From Terriglobia bacterium (GTDB lineage Bacteria; Acidobacteriota; Terriglobia; Bryobacterales; Bryobacteraceae), in assembly GCA_025363475.1 (NCBI GenBank), contig JANYDS010000023.1:1-64000 (forward strand): DNA of 64,000 bases. Direction: 5' to 3'. This document shows positions 18,716 to 26,853 of the stretch, in pieces (the first letter of the stretch is position 1; each line of letters opens with the position of its first letter). The position numbers were made by a program, and so were the translations under genes. The notes under the pieces were generated by a model. The model worked only from the letters and a program-made list of their open reading frames with translations. It did no database searches and was not told the origin of the DNA.

Positions 18716-19518
18716 GGCTTGTTGCAGACTAACACGCGGGGGATTCCGGCCAGGTCGTCGAGGAAGCGCACCTGGTTCCAGCCTTTGATGAGCGCAGACA
18801 GGGCTTCCTTTTGGCCAAAACCGAGTTCGAGGGCGAGGATGCCGCCGGATTTCAGAATGCTGCGGGCCTGGGGGATGAGGCGTTTATAAATGTCAGTACC
18901 GCCGGGACCGGCGAACAGGGCGAGCGATGGCTCCCAGTCACGAACTTCGGGCTGGAGTGTGGCACGGTCGGTTTCTGCTATGTAGGGCGGGTTGGAGACG
19001 ATGATGTCGGCGCTGTTGGGGGAGAAGGACTGGAGTAGATCGGCCTCGACGAAGGAGAGCGCCGCGCTGAGGTTTTGTGCGTTGGCGGCGGCGACCGTGA
19101 GTGCTGCACTGGAAATATCAGTGGCGATGATGCGGGCTCTCGATTCGAGCGCCAGGGTGATGCCAATTGCGCCGGAGCCAGTACAAGCGTCGATGATCAG
19201 GGCAGCGTCAGGCGCGGCTTTTAGCACCGTTTCGACCAGCAATTCGCTCTCAGGACGCGGAATCAGGACATCAGGCGTGACGCGGAAATCGCGGCCAAAA
19301 AATTCCTGTTTGTGAGTGATGTACTGGGTCGGCTTGCCCTTGAGCCGTTCGTGCAGATAGCGGCCATAGTGCAGCCATTCCACTTCGCGCAGTTCCTGTT
19401 CGGGGTGCGCGTAAAACCAGACGCGGTCGTGGTGCATGGCATGGCCCAGCAAAACCTCAGCGGTGAGGCGGGAACCGGTGAGTTCCGTGCCTTGCGCGAT
19501 AGCAGTCTTAACGTTCAA
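18712..19518 (-). CDS. prmC: Release factor glutamine N5-methyltransferase
   Basis: 268 residues. The SAM-binding motif is I-D-A-C-T-G-S-G-A-I-G-I and the catalytic motif is S-N-P-P-Y-I, as in PrmC/HemK. The N-terminal helical domain recognises the release factor. The enzyme methylates Gln of the GGQ motif of release factors, and its substrate PrfA is encoded 4 nt upstream, so context agrees with sequence. It overlaps the dinB start by 4 nt. Confidence 0.95.
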   Translation of the reverse strand: MNVKTAIAQGTELTGSRLTAEVLLGHAMHHDRVWFYAHPEQELREVEWLHYGRYLHERLKGKPTQYITHKQEFFGRDFRVTPDVLIPRPESELLVETVLKAAPDAALIIDACTGSGAIGITLALESRARIIATDISSAALTVAAANAQNLSAALSFVEADLLQSFSPNSADIIVSNPPYIAETDRATLQPEVRDWEPSLALFAGPGGTDIYKRLIPQARSILKSGGILALELGFGQKEALSALIKGWNQVRFLDDLAGIPRVLVCNKP

Positions 19519-19522
19519 GTTT

Positions 19523-20614
19523 TTAGGCGGCTACGCCGTCTGCACCGCTGTCGCGCTGCATTTTTTCGGACTGGTAATGCTGGGTGAGGGCGTCGAAAAT
19601 GATATCGAGTTTGCCTTCCATCACGAGGTCGAGCTGATGAAGAGTCAGGCCAATGCGATGGTCAGTCAGGCGGTTTTGCGGAAAGTTGTAGGTGCGAATT
19701 TTCTCACTGCGGTCACCGGTGCCGACCATGGTGCGGCGTTCGGCACCGATGGCATCCTGCTGCTTTTGCAGTTCAATTTCGTAGAGGCGCGAACGCAGCA
19801 CGCGCATGGCTTTGGCGCGGTTCTTAATCTGCGATTTTTCATCCTGGCAGGAGACGATGGTACCCGTTGACAGGTGGGTGATGCGGACTGCCGAGTAGGT
19901 GGTATTAACCGACTGACCGCCGGGGCCGGAGGAGCAAAAAGTATCGATGCGGATATCTTTTTCTTCGACCTTGATTTCGACTTCGTCCGCTTCCGGCAAT
20001 ACGGCCACCGTGATGGCTGAGGTGTGGACGCGGCCCTGCTGTTCCGTTGCCGGCACGCGCTGCACGCGGTGGACACCGCTCTCATATTTCAGGCGGCTGT
20101 AGACTTTATTACCACTGACGAGGGCCAGAACTTCCTTGAGTCCGCCGACCGCGGAATCACTGCTGGAGGTGACTTCCACGCGCCAGTGCTGGGTTTCGGC
20201 ATAGCGGACGTACATGCGGAAGACTTCGGCGGCAAACAGGCTGGCTTCGTCGCCCCCGGTACCGGCTCGAATTTCGAGGACGACATCTTTTTCGTCGAGC
20301 GGATCTTTCGGAAGCATGAGCACGCGCAAGTCGTTTTCGATTTGCACGATCTCGGGCTGGACGCTGTCGATTTCCATTTGCGCCATTTCGCGAAGGTCGG
20401 CATCGGAATCGTGAAGCATGCCCTGAGCCTGCTGCAGCTGACTGAAGGCCCGCTTATATTGCTGGTACTTAACGACGATCTCTTCCAGATCGGCTCGGGC
20501 TTTGGAGATTTTTCGGTACTCCGCGCCATCGCTGATGACGGCAGGGTCTGCCATCTGGGCGGTCATTTCGTCAAAACGAATTTCGAGTTTGTCGAGCTTG
20601 TCGGCGTATTGCAT
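19523..20614 (-). CDS. prfA: Peptide chain release factor 1
   Basis: 363 residues, the standard length. The peptide anticodon P-A-T (V-P-A-T-E-Q-Q-G) marks RF1, reading UAA and UAG. The catalytic G-G-Q lies in S-G-P-G-G-Q-S-V-N-T. In an organism using selenocysteine, UGA is read by RF2 or by SelB, so RF1 would not compete at the UGA discussed below. Start overlaps the end of the DUF1385 gene by 1 nt (TGATG). Confidence 0.97.
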   Translation of the reverse strand: MQYADKLDKLEIRFDEMTAQMADPAVISDGAEYRKISKARADLEEIVVKYQQYKRAFSQLQQAQGMLHDSDADLREMAQMEIDSVQPEIVQIENDLRVLMLPKDPLDEKDVVLEIRAGTGGDEASLFAAEVFRMYVRYAETQHWRVEVTSSSDSAVGGLKEVLALVSGNKVYSRLKYESGVHRVQRVPATEQQGRVHTSAITVAVLPEADEVEIKVEEKDIRIDTFCSSGPGGQSVNTTYSAVRITHLSTGTIVSCQDEKSQIKNRAKAMRVLRSRLYEIELQKQQDAIGAERRTMVGTGDRSEKIRTYNFPQNRLTDHRIGLTLHQLDLVMEGKLDIIFDALTQHYQSEKMQRDSGADGVAA

Positions 20615-21594
20615 CAGGCGATTACGAGTTCCCCGCCCTGGCGGGCTTCAAGCGCCATGGCGCCTTCCAGCGCGCGAACGGCGACTGCGGCCTGTTCATC
20701 GGAGGGAGGCTTGGTGGTGATGCGCTGAGTCCAGAGACCGGGGGCGGTTAGCAGCGCCAGGAAGGAACCACGCTGTTTGGCGGCGAAACGAATCAGTTCG
20801 TAGCTGAGGCCAGTGATGACGGGCAGCAGGATGACGCGTTCGGCGAGTTTGGCCAGGAAGGTGGGTGGCGTGGGGATGATGATGTAGACCAAGGTCGAAA
20901 TCAGCATGATCACGAACATAAAACTGGTACCGCAGCGGGGGTGCCAGGTAACGAATTTCTGGGCGTTTTCGACGCTAACCGGAGTGCCGGACTCGAAGTT
21001 GAAAACGACCTTGTGCTCAGCGCCGTGGTATTCAAAAACCCTTTTGATGTCTTTAGTTTGCGACAGGATGAGCAGAAAGCCGACGAAGATGATCAGGCGG
21101 ATGACGCCATCGACGCTATTGAACAAAATCTGGCCTTTAAAGACTGGCAGCCAGTCACTAAGCCAGCCTGCCAGTTTCAGCGGAACCAGCTTGTACATGA
21201 AGATAAAAAACGCGATGGAGAAGGCGACTTGCAGGGCCATCATCCAGCCGGGAATTTCGGTTGGCTTTTCGCCTTTACCTTCGTCAAGCGCTGCGGTGGC
21301 GGAAAACTTGAGCGCCCGCATGCCGAGCGACATAGCCTGCCCTAAAGTTCCTAAACCACGCAAAAGCGGCCACTTAAGCCATGCGTGTTTTTCCGACATG
21401 CGCTCCACGGGCAATTCCTCGGTAACAACTTCACCGGAGGGTTTGCGAACGGCGACGAAATAACTGTGCGGGGCGCGCATCATCACGCCTTCCATGACAG
21501 CCTGACCGCCCACCAGAGTTTCTTCTCCGCTTTCGAGGATGGGCAGCATCTGAACGTGCAGGAACAGACGTATGAATGAACGGATGGACGGCAT
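20614..21594 (-). CDS. DUF1385 family membrane protein
   Basis: 326 residues from the ATG at 21594, preceded by GAGG; a GTG 14 codons upstream is an alternative. The family signature G-G-Q-A-V-M-E-G-V-M-M-R-A-P lies near the N-terminus. Several hydrophobic segments follow (A-F-S-I-A-F-F-I-F-M, L-I-I-F-V-G-F-L-L-I-L-S, F-M-F-V-I-M-L-I-S-T-L-V). The motif Y-H-G-A-E-H-K-V, with two His, is conserved in the family. The biochemical role is unknown. It commonly lies next to prfA, as it does here, as first gene of the operon. Confidence 0.92.
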   Translation of the reverse strand: MPSIRSFIRLFLHVQMLPILESGEETLVGGQAVMEGVMMRAPHSYFVAVRKPSGEVVTEELPVERMSEKHAWLKWPLLRGLGTLGQAMSLGMRALKFSATAALDEGKGEKPTEIPGWMMALQVAFSIAFFIFMYKLVPLKLAGWLSDWLPVFKGQILFNSVDGVIRLIIFVGFLLILSQTKDIKRVFEYHGAEHKVVFNFESGTPVSVENAQKFVTWHPRCGTSFMFVIMLISTLVYIIIPTPPTFLAKLAERVILLPVITGLSYELIRFAAKQRGSFLALLTAPGLWTQRITTKPPSDEQAAVAVRALEGAMALEARQGGELVIA

Positions 21595-21705
21595 TTGACC
21601 TCGGATAAGTCCATTATACCGGTAAAGCTTTTTCACCCACCGGTAACCGGAAGCAGCGGAACAGCGCCAAACAGTAACGACATGCGTTCGGGAACCCGAT
21701 TTTAG

Positions 21706-24700
21706 ATGTGGATTGTAAGGCTGGCATTAAGCCGCCCCTATACTTTTGTAATTATGGCGCTGCTGATCACCCTGCTGGGTGGGGTGGCTGCGTTCACGAT
21801 GCCGATCGATATATTCCCGGCGATCGATATCCCGGTGCTTAGCGTTGTTTTCAACTACAGCGGACTTCCGGCTGAAGAAATGGCGAGTCGCGTAGTGACC
21901 GTTTTTGAACGCGGCATAACCTCGGCGGTCAACGATATTGAGCATATTGAATCGCAGGCTTACAACGGTGTTGCGGTCATCAGAATCTACTTCCAGCCCG
22001 GTGCACATATTGAGGCGGCGCAGGCGCAGGTGGCTTCCAACGGACAGAGCACGTTGCGGGCAATGCCGCCGGGAATTTTTCCGCCCAACATTTTGAAGTA
22101 TGACGCTTCGAGCGTGCCGGTTCTTCAGCTGGGGCTGGGCAGTAAAACGCTCAGTGAGCAGGATCTGAACGATCTGGGCAGCAACTTCATTCGGACGCAG
22201 CTGGCGACGATTCAGGGCACTTCAATTCCTTCGCCATACGGGGGCAAAGGGCGCAACATCATTGTCGATCTGGATCCGCAGGCGATGTATGCCAAGCAGA
22301 TTTCGGCAACCGATGTTTCTACGGCGATGAATTTGCAGAGTATTGTTTTGCCGGCAGGTACGGCGAAATTCGGCGAGCGCGAGTACTTCATCAAACTGAA
22401 CAGCAGCCCGCGTACGGTGGCGGAGCTGAACATGCTGCCGGTGAAGATGTTTAACGGCGCACCGATTTATATGCGTGATATCGGGCAGGTGCGGGATGGT
22501 GCCTCAGTGCAGAGCAGTGTAGTCCGTGTGAACGGGACCCGCGGGGCACTTATGACCATTACGCGCAATGGCCGCGCATCAACACTTTCGATTGTGAATG
22601 CGGTGAAAGCCGCCCTGCCGAAAATCATTGCGCAGATGCCGCCGGAACTGGAAGTGCGGCAACTCGCCGACCAGTCGGTGTTTGTGCGCGCATCAATTGA
22701 AGGTGTGCTTCGGGAAGCTTTGATTGCTGCGGTGCTGACAGGATTGATGATTCTACTGTTCCTGGGCAGCTGGCGCAGCACGATTATTGTCTGCGTGTCG
22801 ATCCCGCTGGCGATTCTGGCTTCGCTGGCATTGCTGTGGATGTGGGGAGAAACCATCAATGTAATGACGCTCGGCGGGCTTTCGCTGGCGGTGGGCATTC
22901 TGGTTGACGATGCCACGGTGACGATTGAAAACACCCACCGCAATATGGCGATGAAGAAGCCGCTGGTGAGGGCAGTGCTGGATGGTTCTCAGCAGATCTC
23001 GGTGCCGGCGCTGGTTTCTACGCTTTGTATTTGTGTGGTGTTTGTTCCGGTGCTGCTGCTGACAGGCGCGGCGCGGTTTTTGTTCGTTCCGCTAGCCATG
23101 GCGGTTGTCTTCGCGATGCTGGCTTCCTACCTGCTGGCACGGACGCTGGTACCCAACATGATTCATGCGATGCTGCGCCCCGAGATGAAGCTGTACATGC
23201 TGGGGCATGACGGCGAATCGGCGGGCGGCAGCGGCCTGATCTGGCAGGCGCACAATGTGTTCAATAAGCAGTTTGAGCGCCTGCGGGATTTTTATGTCTC
23301 ATTGCTGGACTGGGCGCTGGGACACCGGAAAATAATTCTGGCGGGCTTTGCCGTGTTCACGCTGGGTTCAATGGGTCTGGCCGGGTTTATCGGCAGTGAT
23401 TTTTTTCCGACGGTGGATTCCGGCCAGTTGCGCCTTCATGCACGCGCACCATCGGGAACCCGGATTGAAGAGACGGAAATGGTTTTCGCCCGGATTGAGG
23501 CGGAGATCCGCAACGTTATTCCCGGCAACCAGATCGACACCATTATCGATAACATCGGAATTCCTGGCGGTGGTTTTAACCTCGCATTTGGCGATACCCC
23601 CACGATTGGTTCGGGCGATGGCGAGATTTTGATTTCGCTGAAAGGTGAGCGGAAAGTCCCGACTGAGGTCTATCAGAAGCGGCTCAGAAGGCGACTCAAT
23701 GACGAATTTCCCGATGTGGTTTTCTTTTTTGAATCAGCTAACATCACCAATCAGATTCTGAATTTCGGCCTGCCCGCCCCGATTGATGTTCAGATCGCGG
23801 GGCGCAATTCAGACGCCAACTATGCGCTGGCAAAACAGATCGCGAAACAGATGAGCCGTATTCCGGGCGCGGCCGATGTTCACATCCACCAGGTGATGGA
23901 TTATCCCGAGATACGCCTCAACGTGGACCGGAACAAAGCGGGCCAGGCGGGGCTCACGCAGCGTGATGTATCGAACAGTATGCTCATCTCACTGAGCGGC
24001 AGCGGCCAGACAGCGCCGAACCAGTGGCTGAACTGGGCCAATGGCGTGAGCTATGGCGTGACGGTGCAAACGCCGCAACCGAAGATGAATTCACTGGACG
24101 CGCTGCTGAATACACCGATCGCACCGCTCTCGCCGAGTTTTTCGACCAGTGCGGCGGTGGGTGTGCTGGGGAACGGACCTGCACAATCTTCTCTGGCCTA
24201 TGGGAACCCTGGTGCCGCCACGCAGGCTACGCAAGTTCTGGCGAATCTGGTCACTTCTTCGAGCAGGGGTATCGCGCCACAGATCATTAACCACTACAAC
24301 GTTCAGCCGGTGTTCGATGTTTACGCCAATGTGGAAGGCCAGGATTTGGGCCGAGTCGGCGCGGGTGTGGACAAGATTGTGGCGGAAGCGGAGAAGAACC
24401 TGGCACGGGGCTCGTCGATCGATGTGCGTGGTCAGGTGGCGACGATGAAGACATCTTTCAACCGGCTCGGTATCGGCCTAATCTTTGCGATCGTGCTGGT
24501 CTACCTTTTGATGGCACTCAATTTTCAATCGTGGCTTGACCCGTTCATCATTCTGATGGCGTTGCCTGGTGCGCTGGCTGGAATTTTGTGGATATTGTTT
24601 GTTACCCAGACGACTTTCAGCGTTCCTTCGCTGATGGGTTCGATCATGTGTATCGGGGTGGCGACAGCAAACAGTATTCTGCTGGTGGTGTTTGCGAACG

Positions 24701-25011
24701 ACCAGCGACTGGAGGGCATGGACGCCAGGGCGGCTGCGCTTTCAGCGGGACACGCGCGTATTCGTCCGGTGCTGATGACGGCATCCGCGATGATCATCGG
24801 AATGGCTCCGATGGCACTGGGTTTGGGCGAAGGCGGAGAGCAAAATGCTCCGCTGGGCCGCGCTGTTATTGGTGGTCTGGTGCTGGCGACGGTTACCACT
24901 CTAATAATTGTGCCGCTGGTTTACAGCATGCTGCGCAAGAAGGCGCCTGTGGATTTTGATACAAAACTGGCGGAAGAAGAGCAGGAAGATGTCAGCCTGT
25001 ATCTGGCTTAA
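21706..25011 (+). CDS. RND-family efflux transporter, inner-membrane pump (AcrB-like)
   Basis: 1101 residues with the AcrB/MexF layout: an N-terminal membrane helix (about 12-30), two large periplasmic loops, and two bundles of membrane helices (about 330-490 and 880-1060). The proton relay acidic residues are in the first bundle (L-A-V-G-I-L-V-D-D-A-T-V). The glycine-rich F-G-L-P-A-P-I-D-V-Q segment is typical of HAE1 pumps in Acidobacteriota. It drives export of hydrophobic compounds using the proton gradient. The adaptor gene follows 36 nt downstream; no outer-membrane channel or regulator is in the immediate cluster. Confidence 0.95.
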   Translation: MWIVRLALSRPYTFVIMALLITLLGGVAAFTMPIDIFPAIDIPVLSVVFNYSGLPAEEMASRVVTVFERGITSAVNDIEHIESQAYNGVAVIRIYFQPGAHIEAAQAQVASNGQSTLRAMPPGIFPPNILKYDASSVPVLQLGLGSKTLSEQDLNDLGSNFIRTQLATIQGTSIPSPYGGKGRNIIVDLDPQAMYAKQISATDVSTAMNLQSIVLPAGTAKFGEREYFIKLNSSPRTVAELNMLPVKMFNGAPIYMRDIGQVRDGASVQSSVVRVNGTRGALMTITRNGRASTLSIVNAVKAALPKIIAQMPPELEVRQLADQSVFVRASIEGVLREALIAAVLTGLMILLFLGSWRSTIIVCVSIPLAILASLALLWMWGETINVMTLGGLSLAVGILVDDATVTIENTHRNMAMKKPLVRAVLDGSQQISVPALVSTLCICVVFVPVLLLTGAARFLFVPLAMAVVFAMLASYLLARTLVPNMIHAMLRPEMKLYMLGHDGESAGGSGLIWQAHNVFNKQFERLRDFYVSLLDWALGHRKIILAGFAVFTLGSMGLAGFIGSDFFPTVDSGQLRLHARAPSGTRIEETEMVFARIEAEIRNVIPGNQIDTIIDNIGIPGGGFNLAFGDTPTIGSGDGEILISLKGERKVPTEVYQKRLRRRLNDEFPDVVFFFESANITNQILNFGLPAPIDVQIAGRNSDANYALAKQIAKQMSRIPGAADVHIHQVMDYPEIRLNVDRNKAGQAGLTQRDVSNSMLISLSGSGQTAPNQWLNWANGVSYGVTVQTPQPKMNSLDALLNTPIAPLSPSFSTSAAVGVLGNGPAQSSLAYGNPGAATQATQVLANLVTSSSRGIAPQIINHYNVQPVFDVYANVEGQDLGRVGAGVDKIVAEAEKNLARGSSIDVRGQVATMKTSFNRLGIGLIFAIVLVYLLMALNFQSWLDPFIILMALPGALAGILWILFVTQTTFSVPSLMGSIMCIGVATANSILLVVFANDQRLEGMDARAAALSAGHARIRPVLMTASAMIIGMAPMALGLGEGGEQNAPLGRAVIGGLVLATVTTLIIVPLVYSMLRKKAPVDFDTKLAEEEQEDVSLYLA

Positions 25012-25047
25012 CGTGTACCGGCTTGAAAAAATGAATATGGACCGAAT

Positions 25048-26409
25048 ATGGCTGTGATCGGGAATTCTGAAGAACAAATGCGCGCGGAGATCGAAGACCT
25101 GAAGCGCCAGCTGGGTGACCGGCATGACGGTCACGGTGCGCCTCGCGGAATTACTCCCCTGGGCAGCAGGCCGCATCCCTCGAAATCTGTGCTGACGCGC
25201 CTTGCCATCGGGCTGGTACTGCTTGTCGTGCTCGCTTTTTTCGGTGGTTATCTGCCAATGGCCGGTCGTCAGACTGCTCTTGCGAAAGAGGCTAAGGAAG
25301 ATGGTCTGGCGATCCCGGTGGTTAACGTAACGCCGGCGGAGCGCTCGCCCGGGAAGTCAGAACTGGTGCTGCCAGGTAACCTTCAGGCCGAAACGGAAGC
25401 ACCGGTGGTGGCGCATCAGGCGGGCTACATCGTCAAGCGTTATGCCGATATTGGTGACCGTGTCAAAGAGGGCCAGGTCCTGGCGGAAATCAGAGCGGTG
25501 GAACTGGATGAACAGGTGCGACAGGCAGCGGCCACCCGCGAACAGGCGGCGGCAACTCTAGAGCAGGCAAACGCCAGTTTGAGGCAGGGCAGGAGCACCT
25601 CTGACATGGCGAACACAACTGCCTCCCGGTATAAGACCTTGCTGGCGCAGGACGCAGTTAACAGGCAGGACGCGGAAGTGTTTCAATCCCAGGCTGATTC
25701 GCTGCGTGCGAGCGTAACGGCACTTGAGAATGCAGTGACCGCGGCGCGCAGCAGTCTGACTGCGTCGGAAGCCAATCTAAACCGGCTCACACAGGTTCAG
25801 GGTTATCTGAAGGTCAAGGCTCCCTTCACCGGTGTGATTACGCAACGCAATGTGGACACAGGGGCGCTGGTGGCTGATGGCAGCACGCTGCTTTTCAGAA
25901 TCGCCCAGGTGGACCGGCTTCGAGCTTTTGTCAACGCTCCGCAGGGCGATGCGACTTCGATTCGGGTGGGCCAAACGGCGGAGGTTCTGATCCCTAATTT
26001 GCCGTCGAAGAAGTTCATGGGGAAAGTTGCACGCACTGCTAATGCGCTCGATACCGTGACGCGCACGATGCTTACGGAGATCGAACTTTCGAACAGCGAA
26101 GGTCTGCTGCTGCCCGGCATGTACGCGCAGGTCAATTTCATGACGCCGAGGGCTGATCCGCCCATGGTCATCAAAGGCGACACGCTGGTCGTGAGGGCTG
26201 ATGGTCCACAGGTGGCAGTGGTAGGCACCGATGATGTGGTGCATTACCGGCATGTGGCGCTCGGGCGCGACTATGGCGACCGCGTCGAGGTGATTTCCGG
26301 GCTCAATGAGGGAGAACGTCTGGTGATCAACCCGGGCGACAGCGTGCAGGATGGCGTGAAAGTTAAGCCGGTTTTGCTGGCCAGGCCAGGCGCTAAACCA
26401 GTTCGGTAA
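25048..26409 (+). CDS. RND efflux periplasmic adaptor (membrane fusion protein)
   Basis: 453 residues. A single membrane helix lies at about 50-72, then a lipoyl-like domain (A-D-I-G-D-R-V-K-E-G-Q-V-L-A-E-I), an alpha-helical hairpin rich in Ala and Gln (about 150-240), and beta-barrel and membrane-proximal domains. K-V-K-A-P-F-T-G-V-I-T-Q-R marks the second lipoyl half. It links the upstream pump to an outer-membrane channel. The first about 45 residues form a charged cytoplasmic stretch. Gene order pump-then-adaptor is the reverse of acrAB. Confidence 0.94.
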   Translation: MAVIGNSEEQMRAEIEDLKRQLGDRHDGHGAPRGITPLGSRPHPSKSVLTRLAIGLVLLVVLAFFGGYLPMAGRQTALAKEAKEDGLAIPVVNVTPAERSPGKSELVLPGNLQAETEAPVVAHQAGYIVKRYADIGDRVKEGQVLAEIRAVELDEQVRQAAATREQAAATLEQANASLRQGRSTSDMANTTASRYKTLLAQDAVNRQDAEVFQSQADSLRASVTALENAVTAARSSLTASEANLNRLTQVQGYLKVKAPFTGVITQRNVDTGALVADGSTLLFRIAQVDRLRAFVNAPQGDATSIRVGQTAEVLIPNLPSKKFMGKVARTANALDTVTRTMLTEIELSNSEGLLLPGMYAQVNFMTPRADPPMVIKGDTLVVRADGPQVAVVGTDDVVHYRHVALGRDYGDRVEVISGLNEGERLVINPGDSVQDGVKVKPVLLARPGAKPVR

Positions 26410-26427
26410 ACAGGTTAAACTGAGCGC

Positions 26428-26853
26428 ATGCAAAGAATTGCGCACGCAAAATGGCAGGGCGACCTTAAAACTGGTACAGGTTCATTGACAACCGCAAGTG
26501 GCGTCCTTTCGGACACGGCTTACTCATTCCACAGCCGGTTTGAACAAGGCGCGGGGACGAATCCGGAAGAGCTTCTGGCGGCGGCCCACGCGGGGTGCTT
26601 CACGATGGCACTTTCGGCACAGCTGGCACAGGCCGGGCTGAAGGCTGACAGCCTGGAAACGCAGTGTACGATTACCGTCGAGCAGAAGGACGGGGGCTTT
26701 ACGGTGACTTCGAGCGCACTGGTTTTGAAGGCGAAAATTCCGGCGGCCAGCCAGGAAGCGTTTGAAAAAGCTACTCAGGCGGCGAAAGCCGGATGCCCGG
26801 TTTCCAAGCTTTACAACACCACGATCACGCTCGACGCGCAACTGGAAGCCTAG
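26428..26853 (+). CDS. OsmC-family peroxiredoxin
   Basis: 141 residues. Both redox cysteines are present: A-A-H-A-G-C-F-T-M-A at about 53 and A-G-C-P-V-S-K-L at about 118. Family members reduce organic hydroperoxides. It follows the efflux adaptor by 18 nt and may be cotranscribed with it. It overlaps the convergent cytochrome gene by 4 nt. Confidence 0.93.
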   Translation: MQRIAHAKWQGDLKTGTGSLTTASGVLSDTAYSFHSRFEQGAGTNPEELLAAAHAGCFTMALSAQLAQAGLKADSLETQCTITVEQKDGGFTVTSSALVLKAKIPAASQEAFEKATQAAKAGCPVSKLYNTTITLDAQLEA